Part shown: one piece after another, positions 25,958-35,040 of the stretch
Layout: each line of letters begins with the position of its first letter
How positions within the stretch are numbered: position 1 is the stretch's first letter
Assembly (NCBI RefSeq): GCF_026625865.1
Contig: NZ_CP113067.1
Location: 1,178,001-1,242,000, forward strand
Length of the DNA stretch: 64,000 nt
From: Microbacterium sp. SL75
GTDB lineage: Bacteria > Actinomycetota > Actinomycetes > Actinomycetales > Microbacteriaceae
Direction: 5' to 3'
Program-made: the position numbers and the translations under genes
The notes under the pieces: model-generated
The model's input: only the letters and a program-made list of their open reading frames with translations
The model's database searches: none
What the model was told of the DNA's origin: nothing

Positions 25958-27714
25958 CGACCGCCGCAGACCCGGCATCCCTCGCCGAGAAGTCCTCCAC
26001 GCGCGCCCGCGCCCTCGTGGAGATCTGCGTCGACGACCTCGCAGGGGTGCTCGCCGCCGAGCGGGCGGGCGCCGATCGCGTCGAGCTGTGCGCAGACCTT
26101 CTCGAGGGGGGCACCACCCCCAGCTTCGGGATGATCGAGTCGGTCCTCGCCTCGGTGCAGCGCGTGGGCGTGCAGGTCATGGTCCGCTCACGCGGCGGAG
26201 ATTTCGTGTACTCCGCCGACGAGCTGCGCGTGATGCAGACGGACGCGCGCGCCATCGCCGTCCTCGCTCGGACCAGCAGCGTGCCCGTGGGCATCGTCTT
26301 CGGAGCACTCACCGCCGACGGGCACGTCGATGAACAGGCTCTCGATGCGATCCGCGCGGCGGCTGGCGAGGTGCCGATCACCTTCCACAAGGCTTTCGAC
26401 GACACCGCCGACCTGTTCGACGCTTACGACACCCTCGCCCACCACGGCGTCGTCCGCGTGCTCACCTCGGGCGGCAAGGCCACGGCCCGCGAGGGAGCCG
26501 ACGTGCTCGCCGGGCTCCGCGCGCGGTCGGAGGGCACCCGGATGCCGGCGGTGCTCGTCGGCGGTTCGGTCCGGGCCCACAACGTGGCGGCGCTCCTCGA
26601 GCGCACCGGCGCCCGCGAGGTGCACCTGCGCGCGCAGGTCGAGTCCGATCGCGGGCACCTCGTCACCGACGAGTCCGCGATCCGCGAGACGGTCCTCGCC
26701 GTGACAGCGAACACCCTCGCGTCGCACCCGGCCGTGATCGCGGTCGACATCGGCGGCACCTCCGCCAAGGGCGCCCTCGTCGACATCGACGGGCACGTGC
26801 TGCAGAGCTCCCGCGTCGCGACCGGCGGCTCGGGAGCCGAGACGGTCACGCGCATCGCTGAGCTCCTCAACGATCTCATCGCGGGAGCCGAGAGCCTGGG
26901 CCGCTCGGTCGTGGGGGCGGGTGTCGTCAGCCCTGGTCTCATCGACAGCGCCACCGGCACCGTCCGTTACGCCTCGACGCTCGGATGGACCGACGTCCCC
27001 CTCGCCGGGCTCCTGTCGGATGCCACCGGGCTCCCCGTCGCCGTCGACCACGATGTGCGGGCGGCCGGTGCGGCCGAACGGGCCTACGGCGCCGCCGCCG
27101 GTTCGCGCAACGTCGTCTTCGCGGCGATCGGCACCGGGGTCGCGGCATCCCTCACCTCCGACGGACGGGCCGTCGAGGGGGCCATCTCCGGGGCCGGCGA
27201 GCTCGGTCACATCCCGGTGGTGCCCGGCGGCGAGCTCTGCGCGTGCGGTCAGCGCGGCTGCCTCGAGGTGTACTTCTCGGGCGCCGGCCTGGCCCGGCGG
27301 TACGCGGCGAGCGCCCCGCTGCTCGACGGAGAGACTCCGGATGCCGCGTCGATCATCGCCCGCGTCGACACGGATCCCGTCGCCGCCCGCGTCTGGTCGG
27401 AGGGGCTCGACGCCCTGGCCACGGGGCTCGCGACCCTCACCCTGCTCGTCGACCCCGAGGTGATCGTCCTCGGCGGTGGCGTCGCGCAGGCCGGGGACGC
27501 GTTCATCGAGCCCCTGCGCGAACGGCTGACCGCGGCGCTCGCGTGGCGAGAAGCCCCCCGGTTGACGACCGCGGCCCTGGGCACGCACGCCGGCCGCATC
27601 GGGGCCGCGATGCTGGCCTTCGAGGCCGCGCAGCGACCCGAGGTCACCCGCTCGTGGACCGCACCTGTCATCCTGGCTGAGCCGACCACCCCTCGAACGG
27701 AGGCCCGCTCGTGA
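25954..27714 (+). CDS. CutC-like TIM-barrel fused to a ROK sugar kinase
   Basis: A 586-residue fusion. Residues 20-250 match CutC: VEICVDDLAGVLAAERAGADRVELCADL, TPSFGM, then ITFHKAFDD and RVLTSGGKATAREGADVL. Residues 261-570 form a complete ROK kinase with AVDIGGTSAKG (263-273) and AAIGTGV. GELGHI at 415-420 precedes the zinc motif Cys429-x-Cys431-(x4)-Cys436-L-Glu438. No stop or frameshift separates the halves, and both look intact. It lies between asparaginase and nagB with 4-bp overlaps on both sides. The kinase should make an amino-sugar 6-phosphate for NagA/NagB. The CutC half's reaction is unknown; the old copper-homeostasis label is weak. Confidence 0.88.
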   Translation: MTTAADPASLAEKSSTRARALVEICVDDLAGVLAAERAGADRVELCADLLEGGTTPSFGMIESVLASVQRVGVQVMVRSRGGDFVYSADELRVMQTDARAIAVLARTSSVPVGIVFGALTADGHVDEQALDAIRAAAGEVPITFHKAFDDTADLFDAYDTLAHHGVVRVLTSGGKATAREGADVLAGLRARSEGTRMPAVLVGGSVRAHNVAALLERTGAREVHLRAQVESDRGHLVTDESAIRETVLAVTANTLASHPAVIAVDIGGTSAKGALVDIDGHVLQSSRVATGGSGAETVTRIAELLNDLIAGAESLGRSVVGAGVVSPGLIDSATGTVRYASTLGWTDVPLAGLLSDATGLPVAVDHDVRAAGAAERAYGAAAGSRNVVFAAIGTGVAASLTSDGRAVEGAISGAGELGHIPVVPGGELCACGQRGCLEVYFSGAGLARRYAASAPLLDGETPDAASIIARVDTDPVAARVWSEGLDALATGLATLTLLVDPEVIVLGGGVAQAGDAFIEPLRERLTAALAWREAPRLTTAALGTHAGRIGAAMLAFEAAQRPEVTRSWTAPVILAEPTTPRTEARS

Positions 27715-28481
27715 CCGAGATCGCGATCGTGCAGAATCAGGCGGATGCCGGCCGCATCGCCGCCGACCTCATCGTCGCCGCGCTGAATCGCCGCAGCGAC
27801 CCGACGCTGGGACTCGCGACCGGCTCGACACCCCTGCCGGTGTGGGCGGCCCTGGCGGAGCGCTCCCTCGACCTCTCGGCCGTGCGGGGTTTCGCCCTCG
27901 ACGAGTACGTGGGCCTGCCCGCCGGACACCCCGAGAGCTACCGCGCCGTGGTCGATCGCGACATCGTCGGCCGCCTCGGACTCGACCCGTCGCTCGTGCG
28001 CGTTCCGGGCGACGACGGGGGTCCGCTGGCCGAGGCCGGCGAGCGGTACGAGGCCGCGATCGCCGCGGCCGGCGGCATCGACCTGCAGATCCTGGGCATC
28101 GGCCGCACCGGGCACATCGGGTTCAACGAGCCGGGCTCGTCGCTCGCCTCGCGTACGCGCCTGAAGGCGCTGACGCCCGCGACCCGCGCCGACAACGCAC
28201 GGTTCTTCGACAGCATCGACGACGTGCCCACGCACTGCCTCACCCAGGGCATCGGCACGATCCTCGACGCGGGAGTGCTCGTCCTGCTCGCGTTCGGCGA
28301 GTCGAAGGCCCCCGCCGTCGCCGCGGCGGTCGAAGGGCCGCTGACCTCGTCGTGCCCGGCATCCGCGATCCAGCTGCACCGGCGGGCCGTGGTCATCGTC
28401 GATGAGGCGGCCGCCTCGCAGCTCGAGCACCGCGACTACTACCGCTTCGCCTGGGACCACCGCGAGATCGCCTCGGCATGA
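27711..28481 (+). CDS. nagB: Glucosamine-6-phosphate deaminase
   Basis: A 256-residue isomerase/deaminase that converts glucosamine-6-phosphate to fructose-6-phosphate and ammonia. It has LGLATGSTPLPVWAAL, GFALDEYVGLP (catalytic Asp) and LQILGIGRTGHIGFNEPGSSL. It uses GTG inside the previous stop and overlaps nagA by ATGA, giving a translational chain of kinase, NagB and NagA. Confidence 0.92.
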   Translation: MTEIAIVQNQADAGRIAADLIVAALNRRSDPTLGLATGSTPLPVWAALAERSLDLSAVRGFALDEYVGLPAGHPESYRAVVDRDIVGRLGLDPSLVRVPGDDGGPLAEAGERYEAAIAAAGGIDLQILGIGRTGHIGFNEPGSSLASRTRLKALTPATRADNARFFDSIDDVPTHCLTQGIGTILDAGVLVLLAFGESKAPAVAAAVEGPLTSSCPASAIQLHRRAVVIVDEAAASQLEHRDYYRFAWDHREIASA

Positions 28482-29608
28482 CCGCCGACCTTCTGCTCAC
28501 GGGCGCCCGGGTGGTCGACGCGCGGCGCGACCTGCCCGACGCCTGGGTGCGGGTGCGCAGCGGTCTGATCGCCGAGGTGGGCACGGGGCTCGCTCCGAGG
28601 GCGTCCGAGCGCATCGACCTGGGCGGGGCGACCCTGACCCCCGGCCTGATCGACCTGCACGTGCACGGCGGCGGCGGGCACGCCTTCGACGACGGAACGG
28701 ATGCCATCACCGCCGGGGTCGCCGCGCACCGCCGCCACGGTACGACGGCGACCCTCGTGAGCCTGGTCTCGTCTCCGCTCGACGTCCTGCGTCGGCAGCT
28801 CACTCACGTCGCCGTCGCACGACGGACCGATCCCGCGATTCTGGGCGTGCATCTCGAGGGCCCCTGCCTCTCACCCGCCCGGCGCGGGGCGCACGACCCC
28901 GGCGCGCTCGCTCTCCCCGACGGACCCGTCCTCGACCTCGTGCGCGATGCCGAGCCCGGCCTCATCCGGCAGGTCACCCTCGCGCCCGAACTCCCCGGAG
29001 CTCTCGACGCGATCACGGAGCTCACCGCCCGCGGCATCCGCGTCGCGATCGGCCACACCGAGGCCGATTACGCCCTCACGCGCGAGGCGATCGCGCGTGG
29101 CGCCACCCTGCTCACCCACGCGCTCAATGCGATGCCCGCGATCGGCCACCGGCTGCCGGGTCCGGTGCCGGCCGCTCTCGAGGACGACCGCGTCACCCTC
29201 GAGCTCATCCTCGACGGCGTGCACGTTCACCCCGCGGTCGCCCGCATGCTGCTGACCTCGGCGCCGCGCCGGGTGGCCCTGATCACGGATGCCATGGCCG
29301 CCGCCGCCCACGCCGATGGCGCGTACCGCCTGGGCGAGCTCGACGTTCACGTCGCGGACGGCCGCGCGTTGCTCGACGACGGCGTCACGATCGCGGGGTC
29401 GACGCTGACGCTAGATCGCGCGGTGCGCGCGGCCATCGTCGACCTGGGTCTTGCCGCGTCGGATGCCGTGGGAGCGGCGACGGCCGTTCCCACGGCGGCG
29501 CTGGGCGACCCCGCGCGCGGGCTCCTCGAGCCGGGAATGCGCGCCGACCTCGTCGCGTGGGACGCGGACTGGAGCGTGCGGAAGGTGTGGCTCAGCCCCT
29601 CTTCGTGA
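28478..29608 (+). CDS. nagA: N-acetylglucosamine-6-phosphate deacetylase
   Basis: A 376-residue amidohydrolase that removes acetate from GlcNAc-6-phosphate. Motifs are DLHVHGGGGHAFDD (HxH metal ligands), HLEGPCLSPARRGAH and AIGHTEADYAL. THALNAMPAIGHRLPG follows, and ALITDAMAAAAHADG carries the catalytic Asp. It is the last gene of the unit that starts at 21543. Its 3' end overlaps the convergent GTPase gene by 17 bp. Confidence 0.92.
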   Translation: MTADLLLTGARVVDARRDLPDAWVRVRSGLIAEVGTGLAPRASERIDLGGATLTPGLIDLHVHGGGGHAFDDGTDAITAGVAAHRRHGTTATLVSLVSSPLDVLRRQLTHVAVARRTDPAILGVHLEGPCLSPARRGAHDPGALALPDGPVLDLVRDAEPGLIRQVTLAPELPGALDAITELTARGIRVAIGHTEADYALTREAIARGATLLTHALNAMPAIGHRLPGPVPAALEDDRVTLELILDGVHVHPAVARMLLTSAPRRVALITDAMAAAAHADGAYRLGELDVHVADGRALLDDGVTIAGSTLTLDRAVRAAIVDLGLAASDAVGAATAVPTAALGDPARGLLEPGMRADLVAWDADWSVRKVWLSPSS

Positions 29609-30752
29609 CGCGCCGCTCCACGAGCTTGCGTGCGACGTCCATGAAGCTGGGTGCATACTTCGCCCACTCCTGGTCGAGCTTGCGCACGTCGATCTTGCCG
29701 GTGTGCAGCAGTTCGCAGATCTTCAGCCAGCTCTCGCCGGTCGCCGCCGTCAGCGCCCCCGCGACCGCCGCGTTCACGACGATCCCGGCGCCCGGGATCA
29801 GCTTGAGGAAGCTCGTCGCGAGCGCCCGCCCCGCCACCTGCACACCGAACTGCGCGAGCGCGCCGGCCGAGAGCATCGTCTTGACCTCGAGGTCGTAGAT
29901 CGCGGCGATCCGGCCCATCATCGTCAGCTGGATCGGCGCCAGCGTGACAGCATCCGAGACAGGAAGCGGAACGGTCGCAGCCCCCGCTGCGGCCGCGGCC
30001 GCCGCGGCGATGATCGGCCGCGCCATCTCCCTCTTCCACGGGAGGTTGAGTCGCTGTGCGATGCGAAACGCGTCCTTGTCGCGCTCGGGGGCGAGCTCGA
30101 GGGTCTGCGTGACAAGGTCACCGAGGCCGTGCCCCTTGCCCTTCCCGTTCTTGTCGCGGGTCGAGGTGAGGACGACCTGCCGGTAGGGGATGCGCAGTCG
30201 TTCACCGGTGTTCGGGTCGACGGGGTCGTTGAGCCACTCGACGAACGCCTCCAGATCTTTCGCGATGCCCTGGTGCCCGGTGAGGGGGTTCTTGATCCAG
30301 TCGACCTTCGTCAACACCAGGATCACCGGCAGCCCCCGCGCGTCGAGCTCGCGGATCATCGCGATGTCGGCCGGGGTCAGCCGATCGTCGGCGGCCCGCA
30401 CGCAATACCAGACGACCGAGATCTGGTGGTCGCCGGGGTGGGCGGCGATCGCGTCGAGGTGGGTGCGCAGCTGCTGATCCGGCGGAACGGGCGAGCCGAT
30501 CTCGAACCCCTCGACGTCCCAGATACCGAGCGAGTCGTCGCTGTAGAAGTGCACGCCGCGCGTGACCGGCAAGCCGCGCCCGACCTTCGCCCAGTCGCGC
30601 CCGAACACCGCGTTGACCAGCGACGACTTGCCCACGCCCGAAGCGCCGACGATCGCGAGATTGAACCGTCCGTATCGCGACTTCGCCTCGGACGTCGCCT
30701 GGACGAACGCCTTGTCGTCGAGCTGATGCGCGTCGGTGTTCTTCTTCGCCAT
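29592..30752 (-). CDS. Dynamin/Era-like GTPase with C-terminal membrane-associated domain
   Basis: A 386-residue protein. The G domain has G1 GASGVGKS (36-43), G3 DVEGFE, and G4 LTKVD. The C-terminal half carries AAAAAAAAGAATVPLPVSDAVTLAPIQLTMM.RIAAIYDLEV, a hydrophobic region like the DUF697/YcjF-type tail. SFLKLIPGAGIVVNAAVAGALTAATGESW follows. This suggests a membrane-binding GTPase. Its role is unknown. The stop overlaps nagA's 3' end in convergent orientation. Confidence 0.75.
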   Translation of the reverse strand: MAKKNTDAHQLDDKAFVQATSEAKSRYGRFNLAIVGASGVGKSSLVNAVFGRDWAKVGRGLPVTRGVHFYSDDSLGIWDVEGFEIGSPVPPDQQLRTHLDAIAAHPGDHQISVVWYCVRAADDRLTPADIAMIRELDARGLPVILVLTKVDWIKNPLTGHQGIAKDLEAFVEWLNDPVDPNTGERLRIPYRQVVLTSTRDKNGKGKGHGLGDLVTQTLELAPERDKDAFRIAQRLNLPWKREMARPIIAAAAAAAAGAATVPLPVSDAVTLAPIQLTMMGRIAAIYDLEVKTMLSAGALAQFGVQVAGRALATSFLKLIPGAGIVVNAAVAGALTAATGESWLKICELLHTGKIDVRKLDQEWAKYAPSFMDVARKLVERRVTKRG

Positions 30753-30866
30753 GATCTGGCCCTACCCCCGATGATTCGCGTCGCGACCCGCGTGCGCGGG
30801 ATGGATCGAATCTACGGGGCGAGGTGCCCGACGCCGTTTTCGGCCGTACCCCTTGCGCGCGAGGGC

Positions 30867-31700
30867 TCAGTCGGGCCTGCGCTGCTGGAACAGCTCCTTC
30901 GTCCGCAGGAGGCGCAGTGCCGTGACCAGCAGCATTCCGCCGAGCACGTTGAACAGCAGGGTGTACCCGAACCACCCCAGCCACTGCAGGTAGGTGATGT
31001 CGGCCCCGGATTGGATCGCCCCGAAGATGAGCAGCGAATCCAGGATCGAGTGGAACAGCTGCAGCCCGGCGAGGAGGAACCCCCCGATGACGGTGGCGAC
31101 GATCTTGGCGGGTTCGGAGTCGGTGCCCTGCTGCATCCGCGTCATGAGCGTGATGGTGCTGCCGCCCAGGACGGCCAGCACGATGCTCTGCAGCCCGAAC
31201 GGAGCCTCGACGTAGTGGAGCGCGGATTCGGCGAGGGTGTCGTTCCACTGCGGGAACGCGGTGGTCAGCAGCCACATGAAGACCCACCCGCCGACGAGGT
31301 TCGCCACGAGGGTGCCGCCCCAAAGCCGAGCGAGGTGACCGATCGTTCCCTCGCGGGCGACCAGCGCGGCGATGGGCATGAGGAAGTTCTCGGTGAACAG
31401 CTCACTGTGCGCGAGGAGCAGGGCGATGAGCCCGATGCTGAACGCCACGCCGGCCAACAGGTGATCGCCCGTCTGGTGCAGCACCGCGAGGTACGCGGCG
31501 ACGCCGAGGCCCACCTCGAGCCCGCCGAAGAACCCGGTGATCAGCACGATGCGCCAGGGTCTCTGCAGACGTTCCGCGCCCTCGGAGACGGTGGCGTCGA
31601 ACGATTCGGCCAGCTCGTCCTCGACGACCTCGTCGGATTCGCCGACCTCGCGGCGTCTGTCGTCGCTCACCGGGGGCTCTGTCGTGTGCTCATGCCTCAC
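30867..31700 (-). CDS. Formate/nitrite transporter (FNT) family channel
   Basis: A 277-residue channel with about six membrane helices. The N-terminal acidic tail precedes ITGFFGGLEVGLGVAAYL. Helix starts such as LLAHSELFTENFLMPIAALV and WGGTLVANLVGGWVF match the FNT fold, including the broken helix with LFTENF. GTG at 31700 is chosen over a longer 25-residue extension. Substrate is a small anion such as formate, nitrite or acetate-like, not determined. Confidence 0.8.
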   Translation of the reverse strand: MRHEHTTEPPVSDDRRREVGESDEVVEDELAESFDATVSEGAERLQRPWRIVLITGFFGGLEVGLGVAAYLAVLHQTGDHLLAGVAFSIGLIALLLAHSELFTENFLMPIAALVAREGTIGHLARLWGGTLVANLVGGWVFMWLLTTAFPQWNDTLAESALHYVEAPFGLQSIVLAVLGGSTITLMTRMQQGTDSEPAKIVATVIGGFLLAGLQLFHSILDSLLIFGAIQSGADITYLQWLGWFGYTLLFNVLGGMLLVTALRLLRTKELFQQRRPD

Positions 31701-31778
31701 TGTCGCTCTCGATCCGCGACCGCACAACCCGGCTGCGCGCGAGTCTTGGCGCGTGTACAGGGCGGGCGCCCCCACGCG

Positions 31779-32420
31779 TCACGGCTGCCGCCGCGACCCC
31801 ACCCACCCGTCGTCATCCCGCGTGAACACGACCCGATCGTGCAGTCGCGACCGCCGGCCCTGCCAGAACTCGATCTCGCGCGGCTCGACCCGGTATCCGC
31901 CCCAGTGCGGTGGCCGCGGCACGACCTCATCGTCGGCGAACCGGGCGGTGACCTCGGCCATGTGCTCTTCGAGAGCGGCTCGGGATGCCACGGGCTCCGA
32001 CTGATGGCTCGCCCACGCCGACAGTTGCGAGCCGCGCGGCCGCGACGCGAAGTACGCGTCGTCGCGCTCCGGCGGCATCGGCGTGGCCGTACCAAGCACG
32101 ATGACCTGTCGCTGCAGCGCGTACCAGGGGAACAGGATCGACACCGCCGGGTTCCCGGCGAGCGCGCGGCCCTTCCGTGACTGCCGGTTGGTGAAGAAGA
32201 CGAGCGCCCCGTCGTCGTCGATCCCGCGCAGCAGAACCGTGCGCGAGGTGGGCCGGCCCTCGGCATCCACCGTCGACACGACCATCGCGTTCGGCTCGGG
32301 CTGGTCCGTGGCATCCGTCAGCCACTGCTGCAGCAGCTCGAAAGGTGAGGCCGAGAGGGCGTCGTCATCCAGCTCGGCGAGCGTGTAGTCGAGCCGGTGG
32401 GCGAGGGGGTTCTCGGTCAT
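31779..32420 (-). CDS. pdxH: Pyridoxamine 5'-phosphate oxidase
   Basis: A 213-residue FMN enzyme that makes pyridoxal 5'-phosphate from the pyridoxamine or pyridoxine phosphate. It has PNAMVVSTVDAEGRPTSRTVLLRG, FFTNRQSRKGRAL and FPWYALQRQVIVLG. RPRGSQLSAWASHQS is the family's FMN/PLP loop, and EFWQGRRSRLHDRVVF is the C-terminal hallmark. The length fits. It is divergent from the TetR gene at 32559. Confidence 0.9.
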   Translation of the reverse strand: MTENPLAHRLDYTLAELDDDALSASPFELLQQWLTDATDQPEPNAMVVSTVDAEGRPTSRTVLLRGIDDDGALVFFTNRQSRKGRALAGNPAVSILFPWYALQRQVIVLGTATPMPPERDDAYFASRPRGSQLSAWASHQSEPVASRAALEEHMAEVTARFADDEVVPRPPHWGGYRVEPREIEFWQGRRSRLHDRVVFTRDDDGWVGSRRQP

Positions 32421-32558
32421 CGCGGGTCCTCCGGTGGGTGGCTGGGACCCCAGCGTATGACGACGCGGCAGAGACCGGATCGCCGATAAGAGGGACATGT
32501 CGGCCCCCGGTAACGCCCCGGTCCGGGGCTCCGACCTAGCGGCCGATAGAATCGCCGC

Positions 32559-33200
32559 ATGGAAGAGGGGGGAACGCGGCAGCAGATTCTCGTGCACGCG
32601 GCCCGCCTGTTCGGCCGTCACGGGTATCACGGCACCACGACGCGAGAGATCGCCGATGCCGTCGGCATCCGGCAGCCGTCGTTGTTCTACCACTTCTCTG
32701 CGAAGCACGTCATTCTCGCCGAGCTGGTCGACGCCGACCTCGCGCAGACCTTCGGTCGGTTGCAAGAAGCTCGCGACCTCGACGCGTCGTGGGCGGAGCG
32801 GTTCCACTACTTCCTCACGATCAGTTCGCACGACTATCTGACGCTGCCGTACGACGCGCGGGGGTATTACAGCGATGCGATCTTCACCGAGCCGGAATTC
32901 GAGACCCAGCGCGGCGAGATCTCGCGCTTCCACGACGAGGTGCGCGCCCTCGTCGAGCACGGCATGACGGCGGGCGAGTTCATGGCGATGGATGCCGAGT
33001 TCGTCCAGCGCGCGATCACCGGCCTGCAATTCGAGGGTATGCGCGAGCGCGAGACGAATGCGTCGGCGCCGGTCGCCCACCGCCCCCTTCAGGTGTCGGA
33101 TTTCATCCTGCGCGCGGTGCTCGTCGATCCTTTCCGTCTCGAGGACGTGCGTTCTGCGACCCAATCGCGCCTCGAGGGCGCGGTCTCTTTCTCGCAGTAG
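32559..33200 (+). CDS. TetR family transcriptional regulator
   Basis: A 213-residue regulator. The HTH reads TTREIADAVGIRQPSLFYHFSAKHVILAELV (about residues 26-56). The ligand-binding part is all-helical. It lies 164 bp upstream of, and in the same direction as, the amino-acid ABC operon at 33365. Two 14-bp palindromes sit in that gap. It most likely represses the ABC and GGT operon, although the operator could belong to another factor. Confidence 0.85.
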   Translation: MEEGGTRQQILVHAARLFGRHGYHGTTTREIADAVGIRQPSLFYHFSAKHVILAELVDADLAQTFGRLQEARDLDASWAERFHYFLTISSHDYLTLPYDARGYYSDAIFTEPEFETQRGEISRFHDEVRALVEHGMTAGEFMAMDAEFVQRAITGLQFEGMRERETNASAPVAHRPLQVSDFILRAVLVDPFRLEDVRSATQSRLEGAVSFSQ

Positions 33201-33270
33201 TCCCCGCCCCTTTCCCCCGACTTTTCTCGGGGGTGACACCGTCGCGAAATGCGGGCGCAACACGCGCCCT

Positions 33271-33307
33271 CTATCAATTGATAGACGCATTACCTATCAC
33301 TTGATAG
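33271..33307. promoter_or_regulatory. Paired palindromic operator upstream of ABC operon
   Basis: CTATCAATTGATAG (33271-33284) is a perfect 14-bp palindrome. CTATCACTTGATAG (33294-33307) is the same with one changed centre base. Centre spacing is 23 bp, about two helical turns. A TTGATA at 33278-33283 could be a -35 hexamer, so binding would block the promoter. The adjacent TetR protein is the best candidate. Confidence 0.7.
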
Positions 33308-33364
33308 CCTGCTCCGCACGTCACTCCCGAGGTGGCGGAGCATCGAGCATCGACGGAGATTTCC

Positions 33365-34231
33365 ATGCACACCACCACTCGCATCGCCGCAGTCGCCGCG
33401 GTCGCCGGTATCGCCGCCCTCGGCCTGGCCGCGTGCTCCTCGAGCCCGGCGCCGGCAGCAGACACGGCATCCGCTATCACGACCGTCGCTCCCACCGCCC
33501 TGCGGTCGGCCGGCAAACTGTCGATCTGCACCACCAACCTGGGCTCGCCCCCGAACATCAGCACCGACGAGTCGGGCAACCTCGTCGGCAGCGAGATCGA
33601 CCTGGCCAAAGCGGTCGCCGGTCGCCTCGGCCTCACGCCCGACTTCGTCACGGTCGACTTCTCGGCGCTCATCCCGAGCCTGCAGGCCAAGCAGTGCGAC
33701 GTCATCATGGCCTCGCTCTACATCAAGCCCGAGCGCAAAGAGGTCGTCGACTTCGTGCCGTACCTCACCTCCGCCACCGGCGTCGCGGTGAAGCAGGGAG
33801 CGGATGCCGGCATCACCGGCCTCGACGACTCGCTCTGCGGCAAGAAGGTCATGGTGACCGTCGGAACCACCGCTCAGGATCTCGCCGAGAAGCAGTCGAC
33901 GACCTGCACCTCCGAGGGCAAGAAGCCCCTCGACATCAGCACGAACAACCAGGCCACGGTGGGCTTCCAGCAGCTGGTCAGCGGACAGCTCGACGCGTAC
34001 CTCGACGCGGCCGAGCTGATCGGCTACTACCAGAAGCAGGGCACCGCGGGCATCGAGATGGTGGGCGACCCGACCGACGCGATCGACATCGGCGCGGCCA
34101 CCCTCAAGGACAACACCGCGCTGCACGAGGCCATCCAGAAGGCCTTCGACGACCTCGTCTCGACGGGCGACTACGAGAACATCCTCCGCACGTGGGGGCA
34201 AGAGGCCCTCGCGTACAACGGAAGTAACTGA
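33365..34231 (+). CDS. Amino-acid ABC transporter substrate-binding lipoprotein
   Basis: A 288-residue family 3 binding protein. The lipobox LGLAAC gives the lipid Cys at about 24. The mature part has [45 protein letters not shown] and [20 protein letters not shown]. Its Cys-containing hinge ([10 protein letters not shown]) with SLCGKK may form a disulfide. It begins the operon with permease, ATPase and GGT. Confidence 0.88.
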   Translation: MHTTTRIAAVAAVAGIAALGLAACSSSPAPAADTASAITTVAPTALRSAGKLSICTTNLGSPPNISTDESGNLVGSEIDLAKAVAGRLGLTPDFVTVDFSALIPSLQAKQCDVIMASLYIKPERKEVVDFVPYLTSATGVAVKQGADAGITGLDDSLCGKKVMVTVGTTAQDLAEKQSTTCTSEGKKPLDISTNNQATVGFQQLVSGQLDAYLDAAELIGYYQKQGTAGIEMVGDPTDAIDIGAATLKDNTALHEAIQKAFDDLVSTGDYENILRTWGQEALAYNGSN

Positions 34232-34233
34232 CG

Positions 34234-35040
34234 GTGAACTTCGACTGGGGCTTCTTCTGGAAGAACCTGCTCACCCCGGGCGCGCCCTTCCTGCAGGGGC
34301 TCGCGCTGACGGTGCTCATCTCGGTGCTCGCGATGGCCGGCGCGCTCGTCGTCGGTCTCGTGATCGCGATGATGCGGCGCTCGACGTTCGCGCCGCTGCG
34401 CGTGATCGCGAGCCTCTACATCTGGTTGATCCGCGGCACCCCGCTGCTCGTGCAGCTCGTGATCATTTACACGGGGTTCGCCGCGGCGAACGTCTTCCGC
34501 TTCAGCGACGTCGATCTAGGCGGCATCCTGATCAAGGCCGCCATCCAGGCCGCGATCGTCGGGCTGATCATGAACGAGAGCGCGTACATCTCCGAGATCA
34601 TCCGCGCCGGCCTCGACTCGGTGCCGGTCGGTCAGACCGAGGCGGCGCAGGCGCTAGGCATGTCGGGGATATCGGCGATGCGGTGGATCATCCTGCCCCA
34701 GTCGCTGCGGCTGATGGTTCCCCCGCTGGGCAACTCGTTCAACGGGCTCATGAAGAGCACGTCGATCTTGAGCGTCATCGGCGTCTCGGAGATGTTCCTG
34801 GTCACCCAGAGCATCAGCGCCGCGACCTTCCGCACCTTCGAGATCTTCGCCGTCGTCGCGATCTACTACCTCGCCCTCACCACGATCTGGACGATCATCC
34901 AGAGCGCGATCGAGAAGAAGCTCAACGCCCGGGTCGGCATCGTGACCACGGCGTCTCCGTGGCAGCGACTGTTCGGGGGGCGTCGGTCGGCGCCCCTCAC
35001 TCCCGTCACCGCCCTCTCCGACTCGGGAGTCCTGAAATGA
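34234..35040 (+). CDS. Amino-acid ABC transporter permease
   Basis: A 268-residue permease with about five helices and the EAA loop [37 protein letters not shown], followed by [17 protein letters not shown]. The GTG start is 2 bp after the binding-protein stop. Its stop overlaps the ATPase start (35037-35040). As the only permease gene here it probably acts as a homodimer. Confidence 0.88.
   Translation: MNFDWGFFWKNLLTPGAPFLQGLALTVLISVLAMAGALVVGLVIAMMRRSTFAPLRVIASLYIWLIRGTPLLVQLVIIYTGFAAANVFRFSDVDLGGILIKAAIQAAIVGLIMNESAYISEIIRAGLDSVPVGQTEAAQALGMSGISAMRWIILPQSLRLMVPPLGNSFNGLMKSTSILSVIGVSEMFLVTQSISAATFRTFEIFAVVAIYYLALTTIWTIIQSAIEKKLNARVGIVTTASPWQRLFGGRRSAPLTPVTALSDSGVLK

Noticed and set aside
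29451..32180. Plus-strand open frame of 909 codons
   Set aside because: Antisense to the GTPase, FNT channel and PdxH; no domain and no start signal.
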